In this document: piece after piece, positions 51,521-60,914 of the stretch
Position numbering within the stretch: the stretch's first letter is position 1
How the letters are laid out: each line of letters opens with the position of its first letter
Source: Cohnella lupini
GTDB taxonomy: Bacteria; Bacillota; Bacilli; Paenibacillales; Paenibacillaceae
Assembly (NCBI RefSeq): GCF_003386205.1
Contig: NZ_QRDY01000015.1
Location: forward strand, 1-64,000
DNA length: 64,000 nucleotides
Reading direction: 5' to 3'
Made by a program: the position numbers and the translations under genes
Notes under the pieces: model-generated
The model's database searches: none
What the model was told of the DNA's origin: nothing
The model's input: the letters and a program-made list of their open reading frames with translations, nothing else

Positions 51521-52375
51521 ATGCTGGCATTAGACATCCGAAATTTAAATAAGAAATACCCGGGTTTTCAGTTAACAGAGGTATCGTTTCAACTGGAAAA
51601 GGGTTATATCATGGGTTTTATCGGTGCCAACGGCGCGGGAAAAACAACCACCATAAAGTCGATCTTGAAAATGGTTCAAATCGATAGCGGCGAAATCAGC
51701 ATTTTGGGCAAGAACATCGCCGAACACGAAATCGAATTGAAGCAAGAAATCGGATATGCATTCGGCGGCATCGATTTCTATACGCGCAGCAAGCTGAAAA
51801 CGTTGACCGAGGTCATTAAGAAATTCTATAAGAATTGGAATGACGAAACTTATTACAACTATCTGAGAAGATTCAAATTGGACGAAAACAAAAAAATCGC
51901 CGAATTGTCGACGGGAATGAAAGTGAAGTACAGCTTGGCCCTTGCTTTATCTCATGGCGCGAAGCTTCTTGTCCTTGACGAACCGACAAGCGGACTCGAT
52001 CCGGTCGCTAGAGACGATCTGCTGGATATTTTTCAAGAGCTCGTACTCGACGGCGAAATCAGCATTCTCTTCTCTACACACATTACTTCCGATTTGGAAA
52101 AATGCGCGGATTTTATTACCCTGATCGAGAAGGGGCAAATCGTCGCCAGTTCCGAGAAAAACGAATTTATGGAATCTTATCGTTTACTTAGCGGTAGCGA
52201 GAGTCAATTGCACCAAGTAAAGGAACGGCTGATTTCCTACAAGATCAATTCATTCGGCTTTACGGGACTGATTCATTCCAGAGACTTCGACCCCTCTTCC
52301 GATATTAAAGCAACCACGCCGAGTCTCGAGGAAATCATGATTTATTTTGCGAAAAAGGAGGATACCTATGTATAA
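51521..52375 (+). CDS. ABC transporter ATP-binding protein (YtrB-like)
   Basis: 284 aa, ATG 51521 behind GAGGAGG. Walker A IGANGAGKTTT (about 34-44), a degenerate signature LSTGMK in place of LSGGQ, Walker B LLVLDEPTSGLD and switch FSTHI. C-terminal extension of about 60 residues. The LSTGMK signature and operon context match the YtrB/EcsA-type ATPases in GntR-controlled operons that respond to cell-wall antibiotics. Its last 8 bases overlap the start of the permease gene. Confidence 0.88.
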   Translation: MLALDIRNLNKKYPGFQLTEVSFQLEKGYIMGFIGANGAGKTTTIKSILKMVQIDSGEISILGKNIAEHEIELKQEIGYAFGGIDFYTRSKLKTLTEVIKKFYKNWNDETYYNYLRRFKLDENKKIAELSTGMKVKYSLALALSHGAKLLVLDEPTSGLDPVARDDLLDIFQELVLDGEISILFSTHITSDLEKCADFITLIEKGQIVASSEKNEFMESYRLLSGSESQLHQVKERLISYKINSFGFTGLIHSRDFDPSSDIKATTPSLEEIMIYFAKKEDTYV

Positions 52376-53024
52376 CTTAGTGATGAAGGACTTGAAACTG
52401 GGAGTAAATCCCATGTTTTTCGCATTTCCTTTCTTAATAGGCGCCTTAATGTTTGTTCCCGGGTGGCTCTACTTTCTCGTCCCGCTTTATTTTTGTTGGA
52501 TAACGATTCCGAACATGTTCGCCGGATTTAGAAGTCAGAACGATTTGATGTTTACCGCGATATTGCCCGTAATCAAACAAGACATCGTGAAAGCAAGGGT
52601 AACCGTTATCGTCATCCTGGAATTATTGCATGTTGGAGTTGCAATGATCTATGGCATGATCACGTTTCGCCTATACCCGCATCTAACCTACTATTTCTTT
52701 GCGCCGCACATGGGCTTCTGGGGACTCTGCTTTGTCATGCTCGGGATATTCAATATCATATTTATATCCGTGTACTATAAGACAGCGTATAAATACGGCG
52801 GAGCGACGACCGCATCCATTACAGGCGCGATGCTTTTTGCCGGAGTCGCGCAATGGCTCGGAGTCGATAATTCTTTTGTTTCCGACACTTTCAACGGGAC
52901 CGGCGCTGACGATATTGGGCTTCAAACATCCATCCTGTTTGCAGGAATCGTGATATTCATTGCACTCACCCTAATGGCTTATCGAATTGCCGTTAAACGA
53001 TTCCTTAAAGTAGAAATCCAATGA
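52368..53024 (+). CDS. ABC-2 type permease of the YtrA-type operon
   Basis: 218 aa from ATG 52368, 6 nt after AAAGGAGG, overlapping the ATPase gene by 8 nt. About six membrane helices (first MFFAFPFLIGALMFVPGWLYF). NDLMFTAILPVIKQDIVKARV is the pattern of ABC-2 permeases such as those of the YtrC/YtrD and BcrB kind. It forms the membrane part of an exporter with the ATPase. Substrate unknown. Confidence 0.82.
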   Translation: MYNLVMKDLKLGVNPMFFAFPFLIGALMFVPGWLYFLVPLYFCWITIPNMFAGFRSQNDLMFTAILPVIKQDIVKARVTVIVILELLHVGVAMIYGMITFRLYPHLTYYFFAPHMGFWGLCFVMLGIFNIIFISVYYKTAYKYGGATTASITGAMLFAGVAQWLGVDNSFVSDTFNGTGADDIGLQTSILFAGIVIFIALTLMAYRIAVKRFLKVEIQ

Positions 53025-53386
53025 ACATAGCTATTTCGAGCACCTCCGAGAAACCGATTTATCAGCAGCTTTTCGAACAAATCAGTGCCCAAATACTGAA
53101 AGGCGAGTTAGAAAGCGGCTATGGTTTACCGCCGATTCGACAAGCGGCCCTGGAGCTTCGCGTTAGTGTCATCACCGTAAAGAAAGCTTGGGAGGAACTT
53201 GAACGAAGCGGATTGATAAATACAGTAACGGGCAAAGGATGTTTTGTAGCTGAATTCTCGCCCGATGAGATGCTGAGAATACGTAATGACATGATCCTGA
53301 AGCAAATGAAAGTCGATACATCGTACTACAAATCCTTTGGCCTCACGCTAGAAGAAACGATGGAGCTGTTGAAAAAAATTTATTAA
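53021..53386 (+). CDS. GntR family regulator, YtrA subfamily
   Basis: 121 aa; ATG overlaps the permease stop by 4 nt (ATGA). wHTH: PIYQQLFEQISAQILKGELESGYGLPPIRQAALELRVSVITVKKAWEELERSGLI, then VTGKGCFV. It lacks the large ligand domain of other GntR proteins and is of YtrA length. YtrA regulators repress operons for ABC exporters and respond to wall antibiotics. In most such operons the regulator comes first; here it is last, but the operon has a palindrome at its promoter. Confidence 0.88.
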   Translation: MNIAISSTSEKPIYQQLFEQISAQILKGELESGYGLPPIRQAALELRVSVITVKKAWEELERSGLINTVTGKGCFVAEFSPDEMLRIRNDMILKQMKVDTSYYKSFGLTLEETMELLKKIY

Positions 53387-53485
53387 TAGAGCCTCTCTCG
53401 CTATACCGATGATTCTATGACGTCTGAATCGTCTATGTTTATGAATCGCAAATCGATTTCATCCAAACTCGAGGAGGAAAAATCT

Positions 53486-53908
53486 ATGTCGGTAAAGCTA
53501 ACCCCTTATATTACCTTGGAGGGACGCGCAAGAGAGGCCATTCGGTTTTATGAACAAGCCATAGGCGCGGAAGTCCTCTCCATGGTGACTTACGGAGAAA
53601 TGCCGGACATGCCCAGTACGTTTACTGACGATATGAAGAGTCTTGTGGCGCATGCCAAGCTAAAAGTCGGCGAAACGGAGCTCATGTTTTCGGATTCTCC
53701 GGGAGGTGCGCCTATTCAAAATGGTAAACGGGTTACTATTTGCATCACAACGAACGAAGTAGAAAAATCAAAACGAATATATGATGCCTTGCGGCAAGGG
53801 GGGCAAGTCAATATGCCGTTTAAGGAAGAACCGTTCAGCCCCGGATTCGGCGACGTAACGGACAAATTCGGCGTAACCTTTCAAATCTATACCGAGATGG
53901 ATAGCTAA
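53486..53908 (+). CDS. VOC family protein (PhnB/glyoxalase-like)
   Basis: 140 aa from ATG 53486, behind GAGGAGG; the frame is open upstream to 53417 without a ribosome site. PhnB-type fold: LTPYITLEGRAREAIRFYEQAIGAEVL, LVAHAKLKVGETELMFSD, KRVTICITTNEVEKSK, and FGDVTDKFGVTFQIY. Free-standing members of this family have no agreed reaction. A related VOC domain is fused to AHSA1 at 14.1 kb. It is 99 bp from the GntR gene and may be a separate transcript. Confidence 0.85.
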   Translation: MSVKLTPYITLEGRAREAIRFYEQAIGAEVLSMVTYGEMPDMPSTFTDDMKSLVAHAKLKVGETELMFSDSPGGAPIQNGKRVTICITTNEVEKSKRIYDALRQGGQVNMPFKEEPFSPGFGDVTDKFGVTFQIYTEMDS

Positions 53909-53935
53909 ATGATGGATAAGCGCTTGATCGATCGG

Positions 53936-53975
53936 AAAGGGCGGTGCAAGGTTAACCTTGCACCGCCCTTTCTTG
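53936..53975 (+). terminator. Strong terminator after the VOC gene
   Basis: A perfect 36-nt palindrome (53936-53971) with arms AAAGGGCGGTGCAAGGTT/AACCTTGCACCGCCCTTT, followed by CTTG. It also has an A-run on the left, so it can act on the convergent binding-protein gene. Confidence 0.8.
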
Positions 53976-54089
53976 CTTTTGGTCTAGCACAATACAGACA
54001 CGCGAGTGGTACGGGTTGACTCTTAATTCATCTGTGTCTCGATGTTCTTAATCCTACACAACCTTTACCTTTGCGATTTACGAATCGCT

Positions 54090-55676
54090 TCAGTCATTCG
54101 CCTCCCGCAGAACTTGGCTCCCGCCGGCGTCCATGAACTCTTTGACGAAATCGTCGAAGTAATTCAACGGTTTTTCGCCTGTTATGATGGAGATATAAGC
54201 TTTGTCTTTCATTTGTATTAAATCGGGACCCTTGCTGATTAAGGAAGGAGTCGCGACTTTCAAAGCATTGTAGATGCCGTCCTTGTCCAGACTCAAGCTC
54301 GAGGCCCATTGCTCCCTCCGTTGCGTAGGTTTCGAGGGCACGGTCATGCCCAGACTCGAGCCGATTACGTTTTGATAATTGAACATTTTGTCATAGGGAG
54401 GCATCACAATGACGTCCTCCTTCGCGGACCCAGCCCATTTCCAATGCTTTCCCTGGACTCCGTAGATCATGGAATTGTACTCGTCCGGATCGGGATTGGC
54501 GCTAACGTAGTCCAATATTTGAAGGATTTTCTCCATTTTACCCGGCTCCTTGGCGGCGTCGGCTCCGATTGCCGTGAAATTCATCAGCATATCGTAAGCT
54601 TGGGAGCCTCGTTTGCCGTCCGGTCCGCTAAATGGCCGTCCGAATACGATCCGGGCTTGCGGATACTTGGCGGTCAACTCCTTCACATTGAATGTGGCCT
54701 CTACGGGCGTTTCTTCGCCATCCGCATTCAACGCTGAATAATCCCCTTTTTGAATCCAATGATAGTAATTGCCCATGGAGGTCATCCCGATTTTTCCCTC
54801 TATGAAGGCGTGGGACAGATGCTTGTAGCCCCCTTTATTCTCGCCGGTAATAAACTCCGGATCGATAACGCCGTCGCGGTACCACTTGCGAAGATATTGC
54901 AGAGCCTCCTTCATCTCCGGCTCCAATGCGCCAATAACCAGATTGTTATCCTTCTCCCCGAAGTAGAGCTGGTCCGCGAAAACAATCTGCCCGAATGCGC
55001 CGAAGACAACGTTCATTCCTTGGAGCGACAAGCCGTAAGTATCCTTCTTTCCGTTGCCGTCAGGATCCTCGTTTGCGAATGCATAGATCACCTTTTCGAA
55101 ATCGGATAGTGTATTAGGCACCGGAAGCCCCAGCTTATCCAGCCAATCCTTGCGATAAACGACAGGCATGCGATAAATGTTGGTGGGATTGATGACGGGA
55201 ATTCCATAATACTTCTCGTCAATGACGCCATCGTACTGATAAGCCGGGGCGTTGTTCCTGATGGCCTTCATAATGTTCGGGGCGTATCTGTCCAGCATGT
55301 CGGCGGGAATTTCGGCAAGCAAACCTTGCTGCTGATACTTGAGAAGATCCTGCGGCTGTCTGATTCTAAACAAATCGGGAATATCGCCCTGAGCCAGCTT
55401 CATATCCAGAAGCGATTCGTATTGATTGTTCTCCAGATTCCATACGTCAAGATCCACGTTGAATTTATCTTCCACGTACTTTAGCATCTCGGCATCCTCG
55501 GGAACCGGCACATTCAGATGCATCGTCCAAGAGATGTTATATCTCGGGCTGTCGGAGGGAACGGAGGACTGTCGATGTTCCGAGTTAGATAAGCTCCCCG
55601 GCCTCGCTTCGCAACCGCAGATCGCAACAAAAACGACAAATAGAATCGCGAAACGCCATAGTACTCTCGTAGCCAA
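54090..55676 (-). CDS. Extracellular solute-binding lipoprotein (LipO/YtcQ-like), probable TTG start
   Basis: 528 aa from TTG 55676 (MATRVLWRF), 8 nt after GAGAGGA. The frame is open to 55832, but that would overlap the AraC gene end with no ribosome site. Signal FAILFVVFVAICGC (lipobox ICGC). Then a binding domain: FNVDLDVWNLENNQYESLLDMKLAQGDIPDLF, MPVVYRKDWLDKLGLPVP, DPDGNGKKDTYGLS. It is typical of the large Paenibacillus binding proteins for oligosaccharides. It is 52 nt downstream of the AraC sensor-regulator and has no permease genes of its own nearby; the LplB/YtcP permeases at 61-63 kb may serve it (inference). Confidence 0.85.
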   Translation of the reverse strand: MATRVLWRFAILFVVFVAICGCEARPGSLSNSEHRQSSVPSDSPRYNISWTMHLNVPVPEDAEMLKYVEDKFNVDLDVWNLENNQYESLLDMKLAQGDIPDLFRIRQPQDLLKYQQQGLLAEIPADMLDRYAPNIMKAIRNNAPAYQYDGVIDEKYYGIPVINPTNIYRMPVVYRKDWLDKLGLPVPNTLSDFEKVIYAFANEDPDGNGKKDTYGLSLQGMNVVFGAFGQIVFADQLYFGEKDNNLVIGALEPEMKEALQYLRKWYRDGVIDPEFITGENKGGYKHLSHAFIEGKIGMTSMGNYYHWIQKGDYSALNADGEETPVEATFNVKELTAKYPQARIVFGRPFSGPDGKRGSQAYDMLMNFTAIGADAAKEPGKMEKILQILDYVSANPDPDEYNSMIYGVQGKHWKWAGSAKEDVIVMPPYDKMFNYQNVIGSSLGMTVPSKPTQRREQWASSLSLDKDGIYNALKVATPSLISKGPDLIQMKDKAYISIITGEKPLNYFDDFVKEFMDAGGSQVLREAND

Positions 55677-55728
55677 TACGATTATCCTCTCTGAAACGCA
55701 AGATTTCTTCCAAAGGCGAATGAAAGCT

Positions 55729-58023
55729 TTAAGCATGCTTAGCCGCGTTGCGCAAATAAGTACCCGGCGTGCAGCCGTGAATATCCTTGAATTTTTTAAT
55801 GAAATAAGCGACGGTCCCATAGCCGACGGCATTCGATATTTGTTCGATCGTCATTTTATTGCCTTCGATTAACGTTCTTGCTTTTTCCATACGCCGTGTC
55901 GTGACGTAATCCGTATAAGTAACGCCAAGCACTTCCTTAAAGAGTCTGCTCAAATACTTAGGACTAATAAACACTTTAGCCGCCACCGCATCGAGAGACA
56001 GATCCTCCGACAGATGGTCATGTATATATTGCTTGGCAAACTCGATGCTCGAGGTAGCTCTTTCGCTGGTTCGCTTCTCCATTTGGTCGACGAATGAGGC
56101 GATGGACTCCATGAGCCATGTACGATATTCATGAATGTCGCGGATCTGGAGAAGTTGATTGTGCAAGTCCGGATGCTCGTTAACGTCATGCTTATACCGG
56201 ACGCTCTTTAGGTAGTCGGAATAGATGAAAACGGTGTTGGCGAGCACGAACCGGCAGTAATCAGCCGCATATGTTCCCTCTCTTAGGGCGCCGATTAAAT
56301 GGTCGACAGCGATCTCGATCTCGTTCATATCGCGCAATTGCAACTTTTCTCTGAAGCGGTTGAGGAAGGACTGAGGGATTTCGTCCAGGCTGCTCTCCCG
56401 TTCAAGGAGATTCAGATCCTTCAGAACGGACAGCTCCGGCTGGAAATACCCGTATTTCATCATAGATTCCGCTTCATTAAAGCTAATGTGTATTTCGCCA
56501 AGGTCCTTTACCCAGGACCCCCAGGAAATCTGACCGTTCAGATCGAACCGGGTTTTGCCCATCGACAACACCCTGTCGGAGAACTGCTCTAATAGCGTAT
56601 CGCTCGCAGATAGAGAGCAAATCATTACGACGATTTTCTTGTCCGGAAGCTCTTCGGCAATCATACGGCTTTCCGGAAAGGACTGGATTTCCAACTGATT
56701 GATCAGCCAGTTCGCGAACGGGACGTCCTTCTTGTCCGAATTCAGGAGCAGGCAACAATAATGGGTGTATCCCTGAGGAATTCCAAGGTAGGGCAGCTCC
56801 TCGGCTAATTCTTCACGGGTATAACCATTGCGCAACATGTTGAGTACGATATTATGCTTGATAACCGAGTTGTTAGCCTGCAGCGTCTCTTCCAGGCTGC
56901 TGACTTTGTCGTTGAGCTTAACGAAGGCGGAGTCGATAAGTCCGTACTCATTCATTACATGATCGGGTGACTGATCGGTTAAAGACTTGATTTTGTTAAC
57001 CAATCGTTTGATCGGACTGTAATTCGCCAAGGCAAAGACTCCGGATAACGCGATGCCCAACAAAAGCGCGAACATGCAAATGCCCAGAATCGACTTTTGT
57101 ATCAAATGGGATTTTTCGTAGAAGGTGTCGGCGGGAACGGCGCTATAGATTTTCCAACCGCTGGTCGGTATCGATTGGAAGGATATTGCATAGGCGGTAT
57201 GGCCGATGGTCTCATTAAAACTCCCAAACGCGGTCCCGGACAATAATGCCTTGGTTATTCCGGAATCAGATTCGTGCTGCAGCCCTAATTTGTTGATATC
57301 CGAATCGCTTATCGTGTTTCCGGACTGATCCAGAATAAAGGTGTTTGTATATCGGCTTGGCATCATGTTCCGGATAATGCCGCTAATTACATCCTCTTTC
57401 ACGTCTACGGCGATGATCAAATCGCTATTTGCCCGCGAGGATTGGATGGAATAGCTATGCGCATAAGTAAATAAGGCATTATCGTTACTGCCGGGCAAGC
57501 TGGAAAATATGTCATTCGGGACTAGCCGGGTCGACGTCCAAATCTCGCTTTTGTTATGGCTTCGAAATTCGTTGATCCAATCCGAGAAATAAACGGCGGA
57601 GTTTCCTTGATCCGCGTTTAGTTCCAGACCATAGGTTGAGGAAAGCATGACGCGTTGCCTTGGATAATACAAGTGAATGGCACTTACGAGCTCCGAGTTA
57701 TTTGCCACTTTAGACTTAAGCAACGCCTGTAGGCTGATTACTTTGCTGGGAATGACGGAATCGGAAGAGTCGTTAAATAAACGGAGATCTATGTTTGTGT
57801 TCAAAGAAATATCCAAATAGAGCTGCTGAACTCTCTGAAAAACGGTAGATTCAATCGTTTGGGCCGTATTCTCCAGCGTGAGTTGATTTTGGTTTCGCAG
57901 TTCTTCCTTATAATGTTTCGAGAAATAGAGATATAAAGTAGAGCAAAGCAACAGAACGATAACGAGCACAATCGTTACATACGATAAGGTCAGGTTTGCC
58001 AGTACGGAATTCCGCTTTTTCAA
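55729..58023 (-). CDS. Membrane-bound AraC family sensor-regulator (YesN-like)
   Basis: 764 aa. N-terminal membrane helix (about 10-32), an extracytoplasmic Cache-like sensor (about 35-300), a second helix (about 305-327, ILGICMFALLLGIALSGVFAL), a HAMP-like NYSPIKRLVNKIKSL, a linker, and an AraC HTH pair at the C-terminus (about 665-760: FAKQYIHDHLSEDLSLDAVAAKVFISPKYLSRLFKEVLG and ISNAVGYGTVAYFIKKFKDIHGCTPGTYLR). Such one-component receptors in Paenibacillus sense a glycan outside and activate nearby sugar-uptake genes. The 3' neighbour is a solute-binding protein on the same strand, so it likely regulates that gene. Confidence 0.9.
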   Translation of the reverse strand: MKKRNSVLANLTLSYVTIVLVIVLLLCSTLYLYFSKHYKEELRNQNQLTLENTAQTIESTVFQRVQQLYLDISLNTNIDLRLFNDSSDSVIPSKVISLQALLKSKVANNSELVSAIHLYYPRQRVMLSSTYGLELNADQGNSAVYFSDWINEFRSHNKSEIWTSTRLVPNDIFSSLPGSNDNALFTYAHSYSIQSSRANSDLIIAVDVKEDVISGIIRNMMPSRYTNTFILDQSGNTISDSDINKLGLQHESDSGITKALLSGTAFGSFNETIGHTAYAISFQSIPTSGWKIYSAVPADTFYEKSHLIQKSILGICMFALLLGIALSGVFALANYSPIKRLVNKIKSLTDQSPDHVMNEYGLIDSAFVKLNDKVSSLEETLQANNSVIKHNIVLNMLRNGYTREELAEELPYLGIPQGYTHYCCLLLNSDKKDVPFANWLINQLEIQSFPESRMIAEELPDKKIVVMICSLSASDTLLEQFSDRVLSMGKTRFDLNGQISWGSWVKDLGEIHISFNEAESMMKYGYFQPELSVLKDLNLLERESSLDEIPQSFLNRFREKLQLRDMNEIEIAVDHLIGALREGTYAADYCRFVLANTVFIYSDYLKSVRYKHDVNEHPDLHNQLLQIRDIHEYRTWLMESIASFVDQMEKRTSERATSSIEFAKQYIHDHLSEDLSLDAVAAKVFISPKYLSRLFKEVLGVTYTDYVTTRRMEKARTLIEGNKMTIEQISNAVGYGTVAYFIKKFKDIHGCTPGTYLRNAAKHA

Positions 58024-58276
58024 GAATGATTCACCGTCCGTTACGAATGTATACTTTACGATAACTGGACTTCTGTAAACTTATCCGCGACTTTTGTTAT
58101 GGCAATGTTAAAACTGACGCCTAGCGGTATAAAAAAATATGGAAAGACCGAAAAGCTCCCATTTTGATATTAAGGAGAAATTGTTGTATTGAGGAGAGAG
58201 CAGCCCGGATGATAGATTGGGAAAGTCGTCTCCGGCACATGCGGAGCGGCAATAACAACTAGGAGTGGACAACGCC

Positions 58277-60814
58277 TTGAATAAGAACGCAATGAAAAAA
58301 AGAGTATCCGTCGCCTTGGGTATGCTCCTCATTACGAATACGGTCGCTGGAAGTTTTGCGGCTCCGGCATCGGCAGCGTCGACCGATCTGCCCCCGGCTC
58401 CGGCATGGGGTTATTTTGTAGACAACTATAAAAATAATACTTCCGTTAATATGACGGTGTATTCCAATCCGGCCATCGGCACTCTTTCTAAATATTTGGA
58501 TTTGTGGACTCCGGGGACATCCTGGAATAACGGCACCAAGCTGAACGCCGCCGTTCTGGACGCTAACATTCAATATGTGGCGGATCTAGCCGCTACCCGC
58601 ACCCCGGCACAAGGGGATGCCGCGTATTACGATGATCGGAGAAACCAAACGTATTCCGTAATAGACGGCCTCGGATCTTTGGCCGACGTGTACCGAAGCA
58701 CTACGAATACGTTCACGTCGATCAAGAGCATTCCGGAAGACGCCACAACCGTAAAATACGATGACCTCAACGGTGCCAACAAAGGCGGGGATTCGAGTTC
58801 CGAGCTGGGCAAGATGGTAGATTTGATCGGCACGCTGCGAGGCAACTATGCTTCGACAACGCCTTCGAAAAATTTCTATAACTACATGCGCCCCTATCGC
58901 TGGGCCGATAATACTTCCATGATCGTGCCTACCCTGAGACCCGCGATCAGCCCGACGCCGGCCACAGATGGCGGCTTCCCGAGCGGACATACGAACGCTT
59001 CGTATTTGGCGGCCTTAGCATTGGCTTATTCGGTGCCTGAACGCTTCCAGGAGCTGCTGACCCGGGCCTCGGAAATCGGCAACAACCGGATTGTAGCGGG
59101 GATGCACTCGCCGTTAGACGTTATGGGCGGTCGGGTCCTGGCTACGGCGCTGGCGGCGGCTGCACTTGCAGATCCGGATAACGCCGCGATCAAACAGGAA
59201 GCCTATGCCCAAGCGCATGAAATTTTACTCGCTAAGACCGGTACGGCGGAAGATCGCTTCACCGATTATCGCAAGAACAAGGCGCAATATTCCGAGCGGT
59301 TGACGTATGGATTTAAGCCGATCGGCTCCGTGACGGAGCCCGTGGCTGTTCCGAAGCGCGCCGAGGTGCTTCTCGAAACGCGCTTGCCGTATCTGAGCGA
59401 CGAGCAACGCCGCGAGGTGTTGGCAACGACGGGTTTGCCATCCGGTTATCCGGTACTGGATGATCCCGAAGGATGGGGAAGATTGGATTTATTTGCTGCC
59501 GCGGACGGATACGGTGCGTTCGAGCGTGCCGTTACGGTAACGATGGATGCCGATAAGGGCGGATTCTATGCCATGGATCAGTGGCGGAACAACATCTCGG
59601 GCAGCGGCAAGCTGACGAAGGACGGAAGCGGTACGTTGAAGCTGATGGGCGGTAACACGTATACCGGCGGAACCGAGCTGAGCGCGGGCACGCTGGAAGG
59701 CGATTCGGAGACGGCGTTCGGTAAAGGCGACGTAGCGGTGAATGGCGGAACGCTTGCGGAACGCGTTAACGGCAAAATGACGATCGGCGGGGATTTGACC
59801 CTAACCGCGAGCGGTACGCTGGAGCTGGGCATGGCTAGCGCGAGCGACGTGCTCGATGTAAAAGGCGCGGTAGCCGCGAACGGGAAGCTTCGAGTGAAAT
59901 TCGATGCCGGTTATGTGCCCGGCGCGGGCTCCGTGGCGCTGATAAATCATAGCGAGAACCAACGGACCGGACAGTTCAGCTCGGTCGAGATCGAAGGATT
60001 GCCTAGCAAATACAGCACTCGGGTAGTGTATGAATCCAACCGGATCGCGTTGGCCATTACGGATACAACGGGCACGGGCACATATACTCCGCCAAGCTCC
60101 GGGACGGTACCTCATGACACGAACAACGGAGGTTCAACAGGCGGGAATGCAGAGCTGCCGCCCGTTAAAGCGAGTCCGTTCGTATCTAACGTGGTGAACC
60201 AAGAGTCTCTTCTGAAAGTAATCGGCGAAGCGGCCGCAGCAACCAAGAACGAGAACAAAACGTTCAGCGACACCTCCGGCCATTGGGCAACGGACGACAT
60301 TGCCATCGCGGTGAGATTGCTTATCGTCGACGGATATAAGGATAATACTTTCCGTCCGAATGCACCTGTAACAAGAGCTGAAATCTCGGCGATGATCGTC
60401 CGCGCCTTGGGACTGACGCCGAATCCTTCATCTAGTGTCTTCAAGGACACGGGCTCGAATTGGGCAGCCGGCTATATCGGCTCGCTGGCTGAGAAAGGGG
60501 TCGTAACCGGCTATAAGGATGGCAGCTTTAAACCGGATGCGGCCATCACTCGCGCCGAGTTGGTGGCGATCATTGGACGCGTGTTAAACCTTAGCGCATT
60601 GGCAACCGATGCGCGGGCGGATTTCACGGACGTAAGCGACGACTATTGGGCCGCAAGCACGATCGAGCAAGCCTACTCGGCCAAGCTGGTGAAAGGAACT
60701 TCTTCTTCCACCTTTGCGCCTAACGGCAAGACGACTCGCGCCGAAGCGGTGACGCTCATCGTTCGCGCACTGGAAAGCGATAGCGCGGTCAAGGCAATCA
60801 TTGAAGGAATGTAA
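58277..60814 (+). CDS. SLH-anchored PAP2 acid phosphatase with autotransporter-type beta-strand repeat
   Basis: 845 aa from TTG 58277, 11 nt after AGGAG; GTG 58265 overlaps that site and ATG 58292 lacks one. Signal peptide with VALGMLLITNTVAGSFA. Class-A PAP2 domain at about 35-320: GGFPSGHTNASY (about 232-243) and NNRIVAGMHSPLDVMGGR (about 269-286) carry the catalytic His residues. A PATR-type beta-strand repeat (GSGKLTKDGSGTLKLMGGNTYTGGTELSAGTLEGD, about 435-495), a Ser/Gly linker and three SLH domains (about 662-715, 720-773, 781-835) follow. It should be a wall-bound non-specific phosphatase giving phosphate from organic esters. The combination of PAP2, PATR and SLH in one chain is unusual. 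Confidence 0.85.
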   Translation: MNKNAMKKRVSVALGMLLITNTVAGSFAAPASAASTDLPPAPAWGYFVDNYKNNTSVNMTVYSNPAIGTLSKYLDLWTPGTSWNNGTKLNAAVLDANIQYVADLAATRTPAQGDAAYYDDRRNQTYSVIDGLGSLADVYRSTTNTFTSIKSIPEDATTVKYDDLNGANKGGDSSSELGKMVDLIGTLRGNYASTTPSKNFYNYMRPYRWADNTSMIVPTLRPAISPTPATDGGFPSGHTNASYLAALALAYSVPERFQELLTRASEIGNNRIVAGMHSPLDVMGGRVLATALAAAALADPDNAAIKQEAYAQAHEILLAKTGTAEDRFTDYRKNKAQYSERLTYGFKPIGSVTEPVAVPKRAEVLLETRLPYLSDEQRREVLATTGLPSGYPVLDDPEGWGRLDLFAAADGYGAFERAVTVTMDADKGGFYAMDQWRNNISGSGKLTKDGSGTLKLMGGNTYTGGTELSAGTLEGDSETAFGKGDVAVNGGTLAERVNGKMTIGGDLTLTASGTLELGMASASDVLDVKGAVAANGKLRVKFDAGYVPGAGSVALINHSENQRTGQFSSVEIEGLPSKYSTRVVYESNRIALAITDTTGTGTYTPPSSGTVPHDTNNGGSTGGNAELPPVKASPFVSNVVNQESLLKVIGEAAAATKNENKTFSDTSGHWATDDIAIAVRLLIVDGYKDNTFRPNAPVTRAEISAMIVRALGLTPNPSSSVFKDTGSNWAAGYIGSLAEKGVVTGYKDGSFKPDAAITRAELVAIIGRVLNLSALATDARADFTDVSDDYWAASTIEQAYSAKLVKGTSSSTFAPNGKTTRAEAVTLIVRALESDSAVKAIIEGM

Positions 60815-60882
60815 CCTGCTCATTCAGCAGATACATCCATAGACCGGCAATAGCGATAGAACGAATCGTATCCTACAATAAG

Positions 60883-60914
60883 ACCGTCAGGGAGATTATC
60901 CCTGACGGTTTTTC
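60883..60914 (+). terminator. Terminator after the SLH-PAP2 gene
   Basis: ACCGTCAGGG (60883-60892) pairs exactly with CCCTGACGGT (60900-60909), then TTTTC. Confidence 0.88.
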
